Shown: positions 18,380-26,741, numbered from the stretch's first letter. The stretch: 36,644 bases of DNA from Lachnospiraceae bacterium (GCA_017619975.1 JAFZRH010000055.1:1-36644); one strand, 5' to 3'. Notes: a model not told the origin generated them from the sequence alone. Numbers and translations are program-made.

Positions 18380-20875
18380 CTATTCCTCCGCCACTTTCGG
18401 ATAAACGTCCAGGAAGGCCACGTCGTCCATCCAGGTCCAGTATAAGCTGTGACCGGTAGGAAGGGTCTTGACATCGATGGAATTCACATTGTAGACAAGA
18501 TAATCCAGCAGCGTATAGCACGGCAGTTCCACCGCCCATTCACGGACGCGGTTCATGATCATCTTCGCTTTTTCCGCTGCGCCGGCCTGGTCTTCCGACT
18601 CGTTCAGAAGATTATACTCTTCTATCATTTTGTCCAGTTCCGGATCCGCCAAATTATAGAGATTGGTTTCCGCCCCGCTGTTATAATGCAGGTCAAAATT
18701 CGGTGATCCGATACAATTCCAGCTGGCACACCACAGATCGGATTCCTTCTGGAAAAGATAGACCAGCATGGATTCTACGGAATTGACGTAGCGGATATCC
18801 AGCGTGATCCCCATCTGCGCCAGCGCTGCTTTGGCATAGGCAAGCACACCGTAGGAAGGATGTTCTTCCTGAATGGAACCGTTCAGCATGATCTCATAGC
18901 GCAGGGAAGCCCCTTCGGGCGCATCCGTAAACTTTCCGGTATTCTCGTTGTACTCATAACCGGCGGCCAGGAAAAAGCCTTTAACAGCTTCCACCGCGGC
19001 ATTATAGCGGCTCATCACGTCGTCTGTGTTCCGGAAGAACACGCTGCCGGAAGCATCACGGCAATAAGCGGTCTCATACTCCGATTTCTCCGGCGTCAGC
19101 GCGAAGAAGGGGGATGCCGGGTATTCGATGATCGCGACGGAGCTTCCGAAGTATTCCCGGTAAGCCAGATCTTTAAAGGCAGAGATCGCACTCAGCAGGC
19201 CTTTCCGAAGCATGACGGAAGCCTGTGAGGAAGCATCCTCTCCCACTTTGACACGGTCGGCGTTGATTCCGATATAGCAGTATCCAAGATCCGGGATCTC
19301 TTCCACGTAAAGGTGATCGCCGCGGAGCGTTCCGTTCGAATTGGCGGAACACAGCGTTTCGTTCGTCATCCGATTTCCGTCCAGGACAACGATATCCAGC
19401 TCGTCATTGACGATCTGTTCGGTTACGTTCTCCTGATAAACCTGTATGGTCAGATAATCGATGTCCGAAGTCTGCTTATAATACTTTTCGTTTTTCTTTA
19501 AATATACTTTTTCTCCGTCATAGCTGACAAATACATAGGGGCCGGCTCCCAGAGGCGCATTGACTGCCTTTTCCGGCAAAGTGTAATTGCCTCTCGGAAA
19601 GCCGAACTGATGGCTTTCGTAATCGTAAAGCAGCGGATCCCCGTAATAGTGCAGCGGTGCGATAACCATGTCGAACAGCTCGTACAGTTCTTCGGAAGGC
19701 TGACCGTGCATGCGGAGCTTGACGCTGTATTCTCCCAGACGGACGATCCCGCTGATGTAATCGACCGGTTCTCCGCCTTCTTCCTTCATCTTTTTCAGCA
19801 GCAGCGTTTCGCGCGTGAAGGCATTGACCTGATTGTCAAAATAGGAGGCGTTGACCGCATAATTCTCCGCCAGCAGCCGGTAATTCAGGCCGTAGCTGTC
19901 GATCACATACTGGCACACTTCATCCAGAGAACGATAGACCAGATCTTCCCCGTTCTTGTATTTCAGGCTGTACGTCATGTCCAGACCGTAAATGTTGTAG
20001 AAATATTCCTGCGCGTTGTTGCCGTATCCCAGCGCGGCATAGGTGGACCAGATCTCCTGGCTCTGACGGGCTTCCGCCCAGAGCGTATCGGAAATAAGGG
20101 TGTATATATAGTCGGAAACTTCTTCACAGGGATTTTCCAGTTCCGCAGCAATTTCTTCGTCACTGATCTCAATGCTTTCAGCCAGCGAATTATTGTAATA
20201 ATAGTTTTTCAGACCGACGATATCGAAGCTTCTCAAAGAGCCTTCACCGGTAAAATTCGGCTGCAGCCGTACGTAAAGATTGAAGATCAGATCGTCAACC
20301 GTCAGTTTTACGCCGTCGCTGAAGAAGATGCCGTCTTTCAATTTCAGTGTATAGGTGGTTTCATTGGTGTTTTCGTTATAATCGACGGTGATATCGGCCG
20401 GGCCTGTATACAGGTAGCGCTCGTTGTTGTAGTAGCTGTATTCACCTTCCGTAGCCATTCGGATCACTTTGCCGGCGCGGTCACGGGTAAGCAGATTGAT
20501 GCCGACCAGCTTCATGACGTTCTCGTCGCCTTCCGAGAGCTCCGCAAACGGATCAAACTGGCCTTTCAGCTGAGAAACACCGACACGCAGCTTGGTGCTG
20601 TAACGGATCTCCGGCGGTTCCGTCACGGTAGGTGCGGTCGATTCTTTTGTCGGGGATTCCGACTGACTCTCGGCAGATGTCGTCTCGGCATACGGTACCG
20701 TCGGGTCTGCGGAAGCCGATGTCGTCGGCGCCGCAGTCCGGAACAGATCGGAAAAATCAAAGATGTCACTGAACCGGCTGCCGCGGAAAATCAGAACGCC
20801 GACCGCGATCAGCAGCACGCTTCCCGCCAGGGCGGTGACGATCCCTAAAATCTTGTTTAATTTGTTATTATTCAT
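18380..20875 (-). CDS. Family 5 (peptide-type) extracellular solute-binding protein, membrane-anchored
   Basis: Protein of about 831 residues. Residues 9-30 form one hydrophobic segment. No lipobox Cys follows it (the sequence continues IFRGSR), so it is probably held by an uncleaved N-terminal anchor. A Ser/Thr/Glu/Pro linker spans 45-90. The remainder resembles DppA/OppA: LRVGVSQLKGQFDPFAEL, YTLKLKDGIFFSDGVKLTVDDL and LPEKAVNAPLGAGPYVF. A late region, DLWCASWNCIGSPNFDLHYNS, corresponds to the usual ligand-binding C-lobe. It is longer than typical members (about 530-600), with inserts in the middle. The start at 20875 is set by AAGAGG upstream and by the promoter at 20946-20974, which lies inside any longer reading frame. 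No permease or ATPase genes adjoin, so its transporter partner, if any, is elsewhere. Ends in TAG. Confidence 0.85.
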   Translation of the reverse strand: MNNNKLNKILGIVTALAGSVLLIAVGVLIFRGSRFSDIFDFSDLFRTAAPTTSASADPTVPYAETTSAESQSESPTKESTAPTVTEPPEIRYSTKLRVGVSQLKGQFDPFAELSEGDENVMKLVGINLLTRDRAGKVIRMATEGEYSYYNNERYLYTGPADITVDYNENTNETTYTLKLKDGIFFSDGVKLTVDDLIFNLYVRLQPNFTGEGSLRSFDIVGLKNYYYNNSLAESIEISDEEIAAELENPCEEVSDYIYTLISDTLWAEARQSQEIWSTYAALGYGNNAQEYFYNIYGLDMTYSLKYKNGEDLVYRSLDEVCQYVIDSYGLNYRLLAENYAVNASYFDNQVNAFTRETLLLKKMKEEGGEPVDYISGIVRLGEYSVKLRMHGQPSEELYELFDMVIAPLHYYGDPLLYDYESHQFGFPRGNYTLPEKAVNAPLGAGPYVFVSYDGEKVYLKKNEKYYKQTSDIDYLTIQVYQENVTEQIVNDELDIVVLDGNRMTNETLCSANSNGTLRGDHLYVEEIPDLGYCYIGINADRVKVGEDASSQASVMLRKGLLSAISAFKDLAYREYFGSSVAIIEYPASPFFALTPEKSEYETAYCRDASGSVFFRNTDDVMSRYNAAVEAVKGFFLAAGYEYNENTGKFTDAPEGASLRYEIMLNGSIQEEHPSYGVLAYAKAALAQMGITLDIRYVNSVESMLVYLFQKESDLWCASWNCIGSPNFDLHYNSGAETNLYNLADPELDKMIEEYNLLNESEDQAGAAEKAKMIMNRVREWAVELPCYTLLDYLVYNVNSIDVKTLPTGHSLYWTWMDDVAFLDVYPKVAEE

Positions 20876-20945
20876 AGAGAAACCTCTTATCGCCTTATCC
20901 TTTTCTGCAAGGCTTTTCATAGCCAAATCTTTGAAATTTCTTATA

Positions 20946-20974
20946 ACTATATCACGAATTATCGGAACAGTCAA
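20946..20974 (-). promoter_or_regulatory. Strong sigma-A-type promoter of the solute-binding protein gene
   Basis: Minus-strand TTGACT (20974-20969) and TATAGT (20951-20946) with a 17-bp spacer. A start near 20939 would give a leader of about 64 nt before the ATG at 20875. It is back-to-back with the clp promoter, the two -35 boxes lying 14 bp apart. Confidence 0.85.
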
Positions 20975-20988
20975 TTTTTTCTCACATC

Positions 20989-21017
20989 TTGCTTCACGGC
21001 ACAAATTGCGGTAAACT
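20989..21017 (+). promoter_or_regulatory. Probable promoter of the clpC-radA unit
   Basis: TTGCTT (20989-20994) and TAAACT (21012-21017) with a 17-bp spacer, about 30 bp before the ATG at 21047. The match is moderate. I looked for paired CtsR heptads and a CIRCE element, which often control clpC, and found neither. Confidence 0.5.
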
Positions 21018-21046
21018 AACAGCAAGTATTAAAAGAAGGAGTTCTT

Positions 21047-23344
21047 ATGGAACCTTTAAAAATACCTTTTACCGATACTGCTTCCAAGGTGCTGAAGAAA
21101 GCCGAGCGGATCGCACGCGAACGATGCTGCGGTTCTGTTTCCACCGAGCATCTCTTGCTCGCGTTCTTTGACGTCCCCTGCCTGCCCGGAATGATCCTGA
21201 CACAGCACGGCATTACGAGGGAACAGACAGAAGCCAAGCTGAACGAAATGCTGGGGGATCTTGCGCTCGGAACGGCTCCCGATGACAAAGCGGCAGGCAG
21301 GAGCCGGCTGGAATACACGCCGCTGCTTGAATATCTGATCCTTGACGCGCAGGATATTGCGCTGTCGCGCAACGCTTCCCGGATCGGGACCGAAGAAATG
21401 TTCGCCGTGATCCTTCAGGATATCGACGGGATCGCTTCCCGCGTTCTGATGGAGATGAATCTGGATCCCGTTGAACTCGAAGACCATCTGCTGAGCTCTA
21501 TGGGAGACGACCGCTATACGCTGGAGGAGGTGCTGGCCGAGCCGCCGGGAGGCCCCGGAACGGGAACCATTACGCAGTTTACGCGCGATCTGACCGAGAT
21601 GGCGGCACGCGGACGTCTGGAGCCCGTGATCGGGCGGGAAAAAGAGCTGAAGCGGATGATCCAGATCTTAAGCCGCCGCACGAAGAACAATCCCTGTCTG
21701 ATCGGGGAAGCCGGCGTCGGCAAAACGGCTGTGATCGAAGCGCTTGCGCAGCGGATCGCCGACGGAAAAGTCCCGCCGCTTCTCAAGGACAAACGCCTCG
21801 TATCTCTGAACATCGCCAACGTGGTCGCCGGCACGAAATACCGCGGCGAATTTGAGGAACGCATGAAAAACATCCTGGATGAGTTTCTGGCGCATCCGGA
21901 GATCATTTTATTTATCGACGAGATCCATACTCTGATCGGGGCGGGCGGCTCCGAAGGCAGTCTGGATGCGGCGAACATCTTAAAGCCCGCCCTCTCCCGC
22001 GGCGAGATTCAGGTGATCGGAACCACGACGCTGGACGAATACCGGAAGCATATCGAAAAGGACGGCGCGCTGAAGCGGCGTTTCCAGAGCCTTCTGATCG
22101 AGGAACCGACAGAAGAAGAAACGCTGGCGATCCTTCAGGGGCGGAAAGCCCTGTATGAAAAACATCACAATCTTTCGGTCGGAGAAGACGCGCTTGGGGC
22201 CGCCGTCAAACTCTCCCGCCGCTATGTCAGCGACCGGCTCTGGCCGGATAAAGCGCTGGATCTTCTGGACGAAGCCTGCGCCGCCGCCAGACTGAATCAG
22301 CCGGAGGGCGCTCTGACACTGACGGCGGAACAGGTGGCCCATACCGTTTCACTCTGGACCGGCGTCCCGCTGGAGCAGCTGACGAAAGAGGAAGGCCTGC
22401 GGCTGACCGAACTGGAAAGCGTGATCCATGAACGTGTTATCGGACAGGAAGAAGCGGTCTCTGCCTTAAGCAAGGCGATCCGCCGCAGCCGGGTCGGTCT
22501 GAAGGATCCCCGGCGGCCCATCGGCAGCTTCCTTTTCCTGGGGCCGACCGGCGTCGGCAAGACGGAGCTTTCCAAAGCGCTCGCCGTCGCGCTCTTCGGG
22601 GAAGAAAAAGATCTGATCCGCATCGATATGTCCGAATATATGGAAAAGCACAGCGTTTCCAAGATCATCGGCTCGCCGCCCGGCTACGTCGGATACGACG
22701 AGGGCGGTCAGCTTTCCGAACGGATCCGCCGGAAACCGTACAGCGTCGTTCTTTTTGACGAGATCGAAAAAGCGCATCCGGACGTTTTCCACATTTTGCT
22801 GCAGATCCTGGACGAAGGCCGGCTGACGGATTCACAGGGCCGGACCGTCGATTTCCGGAATACGGTTATCATTATGACCTCCAACGCGGGCGCGGAACGG
22901 ATCGTGGAACCGAAAGCGCTCGGTTTTTCCGCCGGTGCCTCGGCCGAAGCGGATCATGAGCGCATGAAGACGCAGGTCATGGAAGAAGTGAAGCGGATCT
23001 TCCGCCCCGAATTCATCAACCGGATCGACGAGATCATCGTATTCCGCATGCTGAATAAAACGGATATCCGGGCGATCCTCTCACTGCAGCTGAAGGATAT
23101 CGAAAAACGGATCCGTGAAAACATGTCGCTGACGCTGGAACTGTCGGAAGAAGCCGCCCAATGGTTTGTGGAGAAGGGATATCAGCCGAAATACGGTGCC
23201 CGGCCGTTAAAACGGCTTCTGCAGAGCGAGCTGGAAGACCGGCTTGCCGAGGCGGTCTTAAAAGGAGAGATCCGGGAAGGCGACACCGTCCTGATCTCGC
23301 TGAAAGACGGGGCGCCGTGCCTGACGGCAGGGAAGGAAACATAA
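21047..23344 (+). CDS. clpC: ClpC-type AAA+ unfoldase lacking the middle (M) domain
   Basis: Hsp100 ATPase of 765 residues. It has a Clp N-domain (1-150), AAA-1 with Walker A GEAGVGKT (220-227) and Walker B ILFIDEIH, and AAA-2 with Walker A GPTGVGKT (499-506) and FDEIEKAHPDVF (570-581). The C-terminus is typical (PKYGARPLKRLLQ). ALGFSAG near 630 is in the position of the ClpP-docking loop, so it probably feeds ClpP. Between the AAA-1 end (DKALDLLDEACAAARL) and TAEQVAHTVSLWTGVP there are only about ten residues. B. subtilis ClpC has about 70 there, forming the coiled-coil M domain that binds McsB, MecA or other adaptors. AAGGAG is 5 bases before the ATG. The stop codon abuts the radA ATG. clpC-radA adjacency is usual; ctsR, mcsA and mcsB are not present upstream. 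Confidence 0.92.
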   Translation: MEPLKIPFTDTASKVLKKAERIARERCCGSVSTEHLLLAFFDVPCLPGMILTQHGITREQTEAKLNEMLGDLALGTAPDDKAAGRSRLEYTPLLEYLILDAQDIALSRNASRIGTEEMFAVILQDIDGIASRVLMEMNLDPVELEDHLLSSMGDDRYTLEEVLAEPPGGPGTGTITQFTRDLTEMAARGRLEPVIGREKELKRMIQILSRRTKNNPCLIGEAGVGKTAVIEALAQRIADGKVPPLLKDKRLVSLNIANVVAGTKYRGEFEERMKNILDEFLAHPEIILFIDEIHTLIGAGGSEGSLDAANILKPALSRGEIQVIGTTTLDEYRKHIEKDGALKRRFQSLLIEEPTEEETLAILQGRKALYEKHHNLSVGEDALGAAVKLSRRYVSDRLWPDKALDLLDEACAAARLNQPEGALTLTAEQVAHTVSLWTGVPLEQLTKEEGLRLTELESVIHERVIGQEEAVSALSKAIRRSRVGLKDPRRPIGSFLFLGPTGVGKTELSKALAVALFGEEKDLIRIDMSEYMEKHSVSKIIGSPPGYVGYDEGGQLSERIRRKPYSVVLFDEIEKAHPDVFHILLQILDEGRLTDSQGRTVDFRNTVIIMTSNAGAERIVEPKALGFSAGASAEADHERMKTQVMEEVKRIFRPEFINRIDEIIVFRMLNKTDIRAILSLQLKDIEKRIRENMSLTLELSEEAAQWFVEKGYQPKYGARPLKRLLQSELEDRLAEAVLKGEIREGDTVLISLKDGAPCLTAGKET

Positions 23345-24721
23345 ATGGCCAAAGAACATACGACTGTCTTTTTCTGCAAGGAATGCGGTTACGAGACCTC
23401 GAAATGGAGCGGCTTCTGCCCCTCCTGCAAAACACCGAATTCCCTGGTGGAAGCGCCGAAAACGAGTTCTCCCAAGACCTCTGTGTCTTCCTTTTCCCGC
23501 GGCACTTCCCGGCCGAAGCCGGTCCGTCTGAGCGAGATCAGTACGGAAAAGCAGGAGCGCTTTCCGACCGGTTCCGGGGAACTGGACCGGGTGCTGGGCG
23601 GCGGTCTTCTGCCCGGTTCTCTGGTCCTGACCGGGGGAGATCCCGGCATCGGAAAGTCTACTCTTTTGCTGCAGGTCTGCCGAAATCTGGCTGCAGAGGG
23701 ACATAAAGTTCTTTATGTTTCCGGGGAGGAATCCCTGAAACAGCTGAAACTCAGGGCCGACCGCATCGGTCCGTTTCAGGGAGATATCAGTTTCCTGTGC
23801 GAGACCGATCTGGAACAGATCCTGAATGTGTTTCAGGAAGAAAAGCCGTCCGCTGCCGTGATCGATTCCATTCAGACCATGTACGCGCCGCAGGCAGCGT
23901 CCGCGCCGGGCAGCGTCACGCAGGTCCGCGAATGCACGAATATGATCCTGAATACCGCAAAAGGTCTCGGCATCAGCGTGTTTATCGTGGGGCACGTCAC
24001 CAAGGACGGCGCTGTGGCCGGTCCCAAGCTGCTGGAACACATGGTGGATACCGTCCTTTATTTTGAGGGCGACCGCCACGCAGCTTACCGTATCCTTCGC
24101 AGCGTCAAGAACCGTTTCGGCGCTTCCGGCGAGATCGCGGTCTTCGAGATGCGTTCCAACGGTCTGAAAGAAATTCCGAATCCGTCCGCCTATATGCTGA
24201 GCGGACGGCCTGAAAATGCCTCCGGTTCCGCCATTTCCTGCATCATGGAAGGGACCCGCCCGCTTCTTCTGGAGGTCCAGGCACTGCTTGCGCGCACCAA
24301 TTACGGGCAGGGCCGCCGGACCGCCACCGGCGCGGATTACAACCGGGTCGCCCTGCTGCTGGCTGTTCTTGAAAAGCATCTCGGCATTGCGTTTTCGGAC
24401 TGCGATGCCTTCATCAACGTGACCGGCGGCTTGAAAGTAACGGACCCCGGCCTTGATCTGGCTATGGTTCTGGCGTTGTATTCGAGTTACAAAAATACGG
24501 CCGTATCGTCCGATCTGATGATATTCGGAGAAGTCGGTCTGGCCGGGGAAGTCCGTTCCGTTCCCTTTGCGAAGGAGCGGGTACAGGAAGCGGCACGGCT
24601 CGGCTTTACGACCTGTGTCCTGCCGAAAAGCTCTCTGAGCGCGGATCTGAACGCGCGGGGAATCAAACTGATCGGGGTCTCCCATATACGGGAGGCTGTC
24701 TCGGTTCTCACAGAAATATAA
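23345..24721 (+). CDS. radA: DNA repair protein RadA
   Basis: 458-residue RecA-like helicase that helps branch migration and recombination repair. It has an N-terminal zinc finger (CKEC at 11-14, CPSC at 25-28), Walker A GGDPGIGKST (97-106), the RadA-specific KNRFG (255-259) and a C-terminal Lon-protease-like domain (DCDAFINVTGGLKVTDPGLD). In RadA the Lon-like domain has no protease activity. The ATG follows the clpC TAA directly, so the two are cotranscribed and probably coupled. A GGAAGG stretch in the clpC tail may serve as its ribosome site. Confidence 0.96.
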   Translation: MAKEHTTVFFCKECGYETSKWSGFCPSCKTPNSLVEAPKTSSPKTSVSSFSRGTSRPKPVRLSEISTEKQERFPTGSGELDRVLGGGLLPGSLVLTGGDPGIGKSTLLLQVCRNLAAEGHKVLYVSGEESLKQLKLRADRIGPFQGDISFLCETDLEQILNVFQEEKPSAAVIDSIQTMYAPQAASAPGSVTQVRECTNMILNTAKGLGISVFIVGHVTKDGAVAGPKLLEHMVDTVLYFEGDRHAAYRILRSVKNRFGASGEIAVFEMRSNGLKEIPNPSAYMLSGRPENASGSAISCIMEGTRPLLLEVQALLARTNYGQGRRTATGADYNRVALLLAVLEKHLGIAFSDCDAFINVTGGLKVTDPGLDLAMVLALYSSYKNTAVSSDLMIFGEVGLAGEVRSVPFAKERVQEAARLGFTTCVLPKSSLSADLNARGIKLIGVSHIREAVSVLTEI

Positions 24722-24760
24722 ACCCCCATCTGAAAGAACAGAAAAAGGAGTATGCTGACT

Positions 24761-25314
24761 ATGAACCTGTACGCAGACATGTTTCTGACTTTCGCAAGGA
24801 TCGGCGGTCTGACCTTCGGTGGCGGCTACGCCATGCTGCCGATCCTGGAAAAAGAAGTCGTCGAAAGACGCGGCTGGTGCCGCGAAGAAGAACTGACGGA
24901 TTATTATGCGATCGGTCAGTGTACCCCTGGTGTCATCGCCGTCAATACCGCAACGTTTATCGGCAGCAAGCTGGCCGGCATCCCCGGCGGCATCGTCGCG
25001 ACGCTCGGCGTCGTCTTTCCGTCGATGGTGATCATACCGTCATCGCCGCTTTTTTGCGGAACTTCGCGGATAATCCTTATGTGATCCACGTGTTCGCGGG
25101 CCTTCGCGTCGTCGTCACGGTCCTGGTCCTGAACACGGTAATCAAACTGCTGAAGTCCAATGTCAGAGGAAAGGGGGTCCCCACGCTGATCCTCTTCGCG
25201 CTGGTTCTGATCGCCTCCTTCTTCTTTAAGATCTCTTCGATCCTGCTGGTGGTCATCGCAATGGTCTGGGGCCTTTTCTTCGGCCTCCGGTTTAAGAAGG
25301 AGGAAAAGAAATGA
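24761..25314 (+). pseudogene. Half-size chromate-transporter family protein, first subunit, frameshifted
   Basis: N-terminal part reads MNLYADMFLTFARIGG, FGGGYAMLPILEKEVV and CTPGVIAVNTATF, all typical of the CHR (chromate ion transporter) family. The frame is lost near 25034: after VVFPSMVII it runs into PSSPLF and stops at 25084. A one-base change restores VIAAFLRNFADNPYVIHVF and the rest to the TGA at 25312-25314. The site reads ATCATACCGTC where ATCATxACCGTC is expected, so one base is missing. No slippery heptamer is present. The ATG at 24761 has AGGAG 10 bases upstream; the ATG at 24752 lies too close to that site. The stop overlaps the ATG of the second subunit. It is either a sequencing error or a recent loss of function. 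The ion carried is unknown. Confidence 0.85.
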
Positions 25315-25880
25315 TCTACTTACAGCTTTTCTTTGAATTCTTCAAGACCGGGCTCTTCGCCATCGGCGGCGGTCTGGCGACCCTTCCCTTCCTGCAGGAA
25401 ATGTCCGTAAAGACCGGCTGGTTCACGCTGGCGGAACTTACGGATATGATCGCAGTATCCGAATCCACGCCCGGCCCCATCGGCGTCAACATGGCCACCT
25501 ATGCCGGCTTTACGACCGCCGGTGTTCCCGGCTCCGTTGTTGCGACCCTGGGCCTGATCACGCCTTCCGTCATCATCATTCTGATCGTGGCGGGCTTCCT
25601 GAAAAAGTTTAAGGACTCCCCTTACGTGGCGGCGGTCTTTTCCGGCCTCCGTCCGGCTTCCACCGCTCTGATCACAGCCGTGCTGATCAGTCTCTTTGTT
25701 TCCAATTTCCTGGATCTGGGCCTCTGGAAAGGCATTGCCGCGGAATCGCTGGCTGTTTTGAAATGGAAGCAGCTGCTGCTCGGCGCGGCAGTCTTTGGCG
25801 GGACGAAAATCTGGAAAAAAGCACATCCGGCCGTCTTTCTGGTCTTCGGCGCCGTCATGGGGATCGTGCTGAAGCTGTAG
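25311..25880 (+). CDS. Half-size chromate-transporter family protein, second subunit
   Basis: 189-residue membrane protein of the CHR family. It has FKTGLFAIGGGLATLPFLQE, the repeat signature ESTPGPIGVNMATYAGF and about six hydrophobic segments. Two adjacent half-size CHR proteins normally work together, as a split version of full-length ChrA. The ATG overlaps the TGA of the partner gene (ATGA at 25311-25314), which supports a pair made in equal amounts. If the partner frameshift is real, this subunit would be left alone. Ends in TAG. Cotranscription with radA is possible, as only 30 to 40 bp separate the units. Confidence 0.88.
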   Translation: MIYLQLFFEFFKTGLFAIGGGLATLPFLQEMSVKTGWFTLAELTDMIAVSESTPGPIGVNMATYAGFTTAGVPGSVVATLGLITPSVIIILIVAGFLKKFKDSPYVAAVFSGLRPASTALITAVLISLFVSNFLDLGLWKGIAAESLAVLKWKQLLLGAAVFGGTKIWKKAHPAVFLVFGAVMGIVLKL

Positions 25881-25905
25881 GCTTTCGGCAGAACGTTCCA
25901 AACAG

Positions 25906-25942
25906 AAAAAGGATCTGTCAGCGCCCTTGACAGATCCTTTTT
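25906..25942 (+). terminator. Intrinsic terminator after the chromate-transporter genes
   Basis: A perfect 15-bp stem pairs AAAAAGGATCTGTCA (25906-25920) with its complement at 25928-25942 around a 7-nt loop, ending in a run of T. It closes the clpC-radA-chr unit. Its descending arm contains the -35 box of the next promoter. Confidence 0.9.
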
Positions 25943-25955
25943 TCTTTGCTACACT
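25927..25955 (+). promoter_or_regulatory. Promoter of the queuosine-precursor transporter, overlapping the terminator
   Basis: A consensus TTGACA (25927-25932), a 17-bp spacer (25933-25949) and TACACT (25950-25955). The predicted start is near 25962, leaving a leader of about 74 nt. The -35 box is part of the terminator stem of the upstream unit. Confidence 0.75.
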
Positions 25956-25984
25956 GCCCGCGGCAGTTCGAAACCATCCTGCCC

Positions 25985-26009
25985 GGAAATCGCTTTGTAA
26001 GCGTTTTCC
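25985..26009 (+). promoter_or_regulatory. Leader hairpin before the queuosine-precursor transporter
   Basis: GGAAA-T-CGCTT and AAGCG-T-TTTCC form a 10-bp stem with one T-T mismatch and a TGT loop. A tail CAATCAAAACTAGGGAG that includes the ribosome site follows. The A-rich tail ending in CTAGG faintly recalls the 3' end of preQ1-I riboswitches. However, the loop lacks the complementary CTAG needed for the pseudoknot, so I do not call a riboswitch. Confidence 0.4.
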
Positions 26010-26035
26010 CAATCAAAACTAGGGAGAAAACAACG

Positions 26036-26737
26036 ATGAATGAACTTTTACTTTTCGGAACACTGGTTTTAGTGTTCGGAACCACCCTTCTGCTATTCCG
26101 CTTTTTCGGCAAATCCGGCCTTTATGTCTGGTCTGCAGTCGCCACCATTCTTGCGAATATCGAAGTGCTGGTCGTCATCCGCGCCTTCGGCCTGGAACAG
26201 ACGCTCGGCAATGTTCTTTTTGCCGTCACGTTTCTGATTACGGATATCCTTTCGGAATGCTATGACAAAAAAACCGCCAACAAGGCGGTTTGGCTCGGCA
26301 TCTGCTCTTCGATCTTCTTTGTAATCCTTTCCCAGAGCTGGCTGATGTATCAGCCTTCGGAATCCGACTGGGTCTCGCCGTCTCTTCGCGTCGTTTTTGA
26401 AGCGACTCCCCGTGTCGTGATCGCGTCGCTGATCGTCTACGGCATCTGCCAGTTCTTCGACGTATGGCTTTATCACAAATGGTGGGCCTTCACCGAGAAG
26501 AAGTTCGGCGATAAACGCCGTTTCCTCTGGCTGCGCAACAACGGCTCCACGCTCATCAGCCAGTTCCTGAACACGGTGCTTTTCAACGTCTTTGCCTTTG
26601 CCGGCCTTTACGAGACGCCGACGCTGCTTTCTATCATTTTCACCGGTTATCTGATCTACGTGTTTACGTCTTTGCTGGATACGCCCTTCGTATACTGGGC
26701 CAGAAAGATCCACGAAAAATACGGCGATAGGCAGTGA
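26036..26737 (+). CDS. Queuosine-precursor transporter of the YhhQ/VUT family
   Basis: Membrane protein of 233 residues with about six hydrophobic segments, of the family (formerly DUF165) that imports queuine, preQ0 or preQ1 for tRNA queuosine modification. Features seen are ILANIEVLVVIRAFGLEQT, FLITDILSECYDKKTANKAV, FFDVWLYHKWWAFTEKKFG and LRNNGSTLISQFLNTVLF, all typical of this family. The start at 26036 has AGGGAG about ten bases upstream; an extension to 25946 would run into the promoter. It has its own promoter and leader. The stop is only 4 bp from the stop of the opposing gene. Confidence 0.88.
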   Translation: MNELLLFGTLVLVFGTTLLLFRFFGKSGLYVWSAVATILANIEVLVVIRAFGLEQTLGNVLFAVTFLITDILSECYDKKTANKAVWLGICSSIFFVILSQSWLMYQPSESDWVSPSLRVVFEATPRVVIASLIVYGICQFFDVWLYHKWWAFTEKKFGDKRRFLWLRNNGSTLISQFLNTVLFNVFAFAGLYETPTLLSIIFTGYLIYVFTSLLDTPFVYWARKIHEKYGDRQ

Positions 26738-26741
26738 TTTT

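Noticed and set aside
18379..18474. N-terminal extension of the YfbR protein
   Set aside because: It overlaps the end of the binding-protein gene in another frame, and the ATG at 18378 has a good ribosome site and matches the E. coli YfbR N-terminus.
20940..21046. CtsR or CIRCE operators before clpC
   Set aside because: Only one imperfect half-like AGTCAA is present, which is the -35 box of the divergent promoter; no paired repeat or CIRCE sequence.
25028..25040. Programmed ribosomal frameshift in the first chr gene
   Set aside because: No slippery heptamer, no stimulatory stem, and the family does not use frameshifting.
25985..26025. preQ1-I riboswitch before the queuosine-precursor transporter
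   Set aside because: The tail resembles it, but the loop has no CTAG to form the pseudoknot and the stem is wrong in shape.
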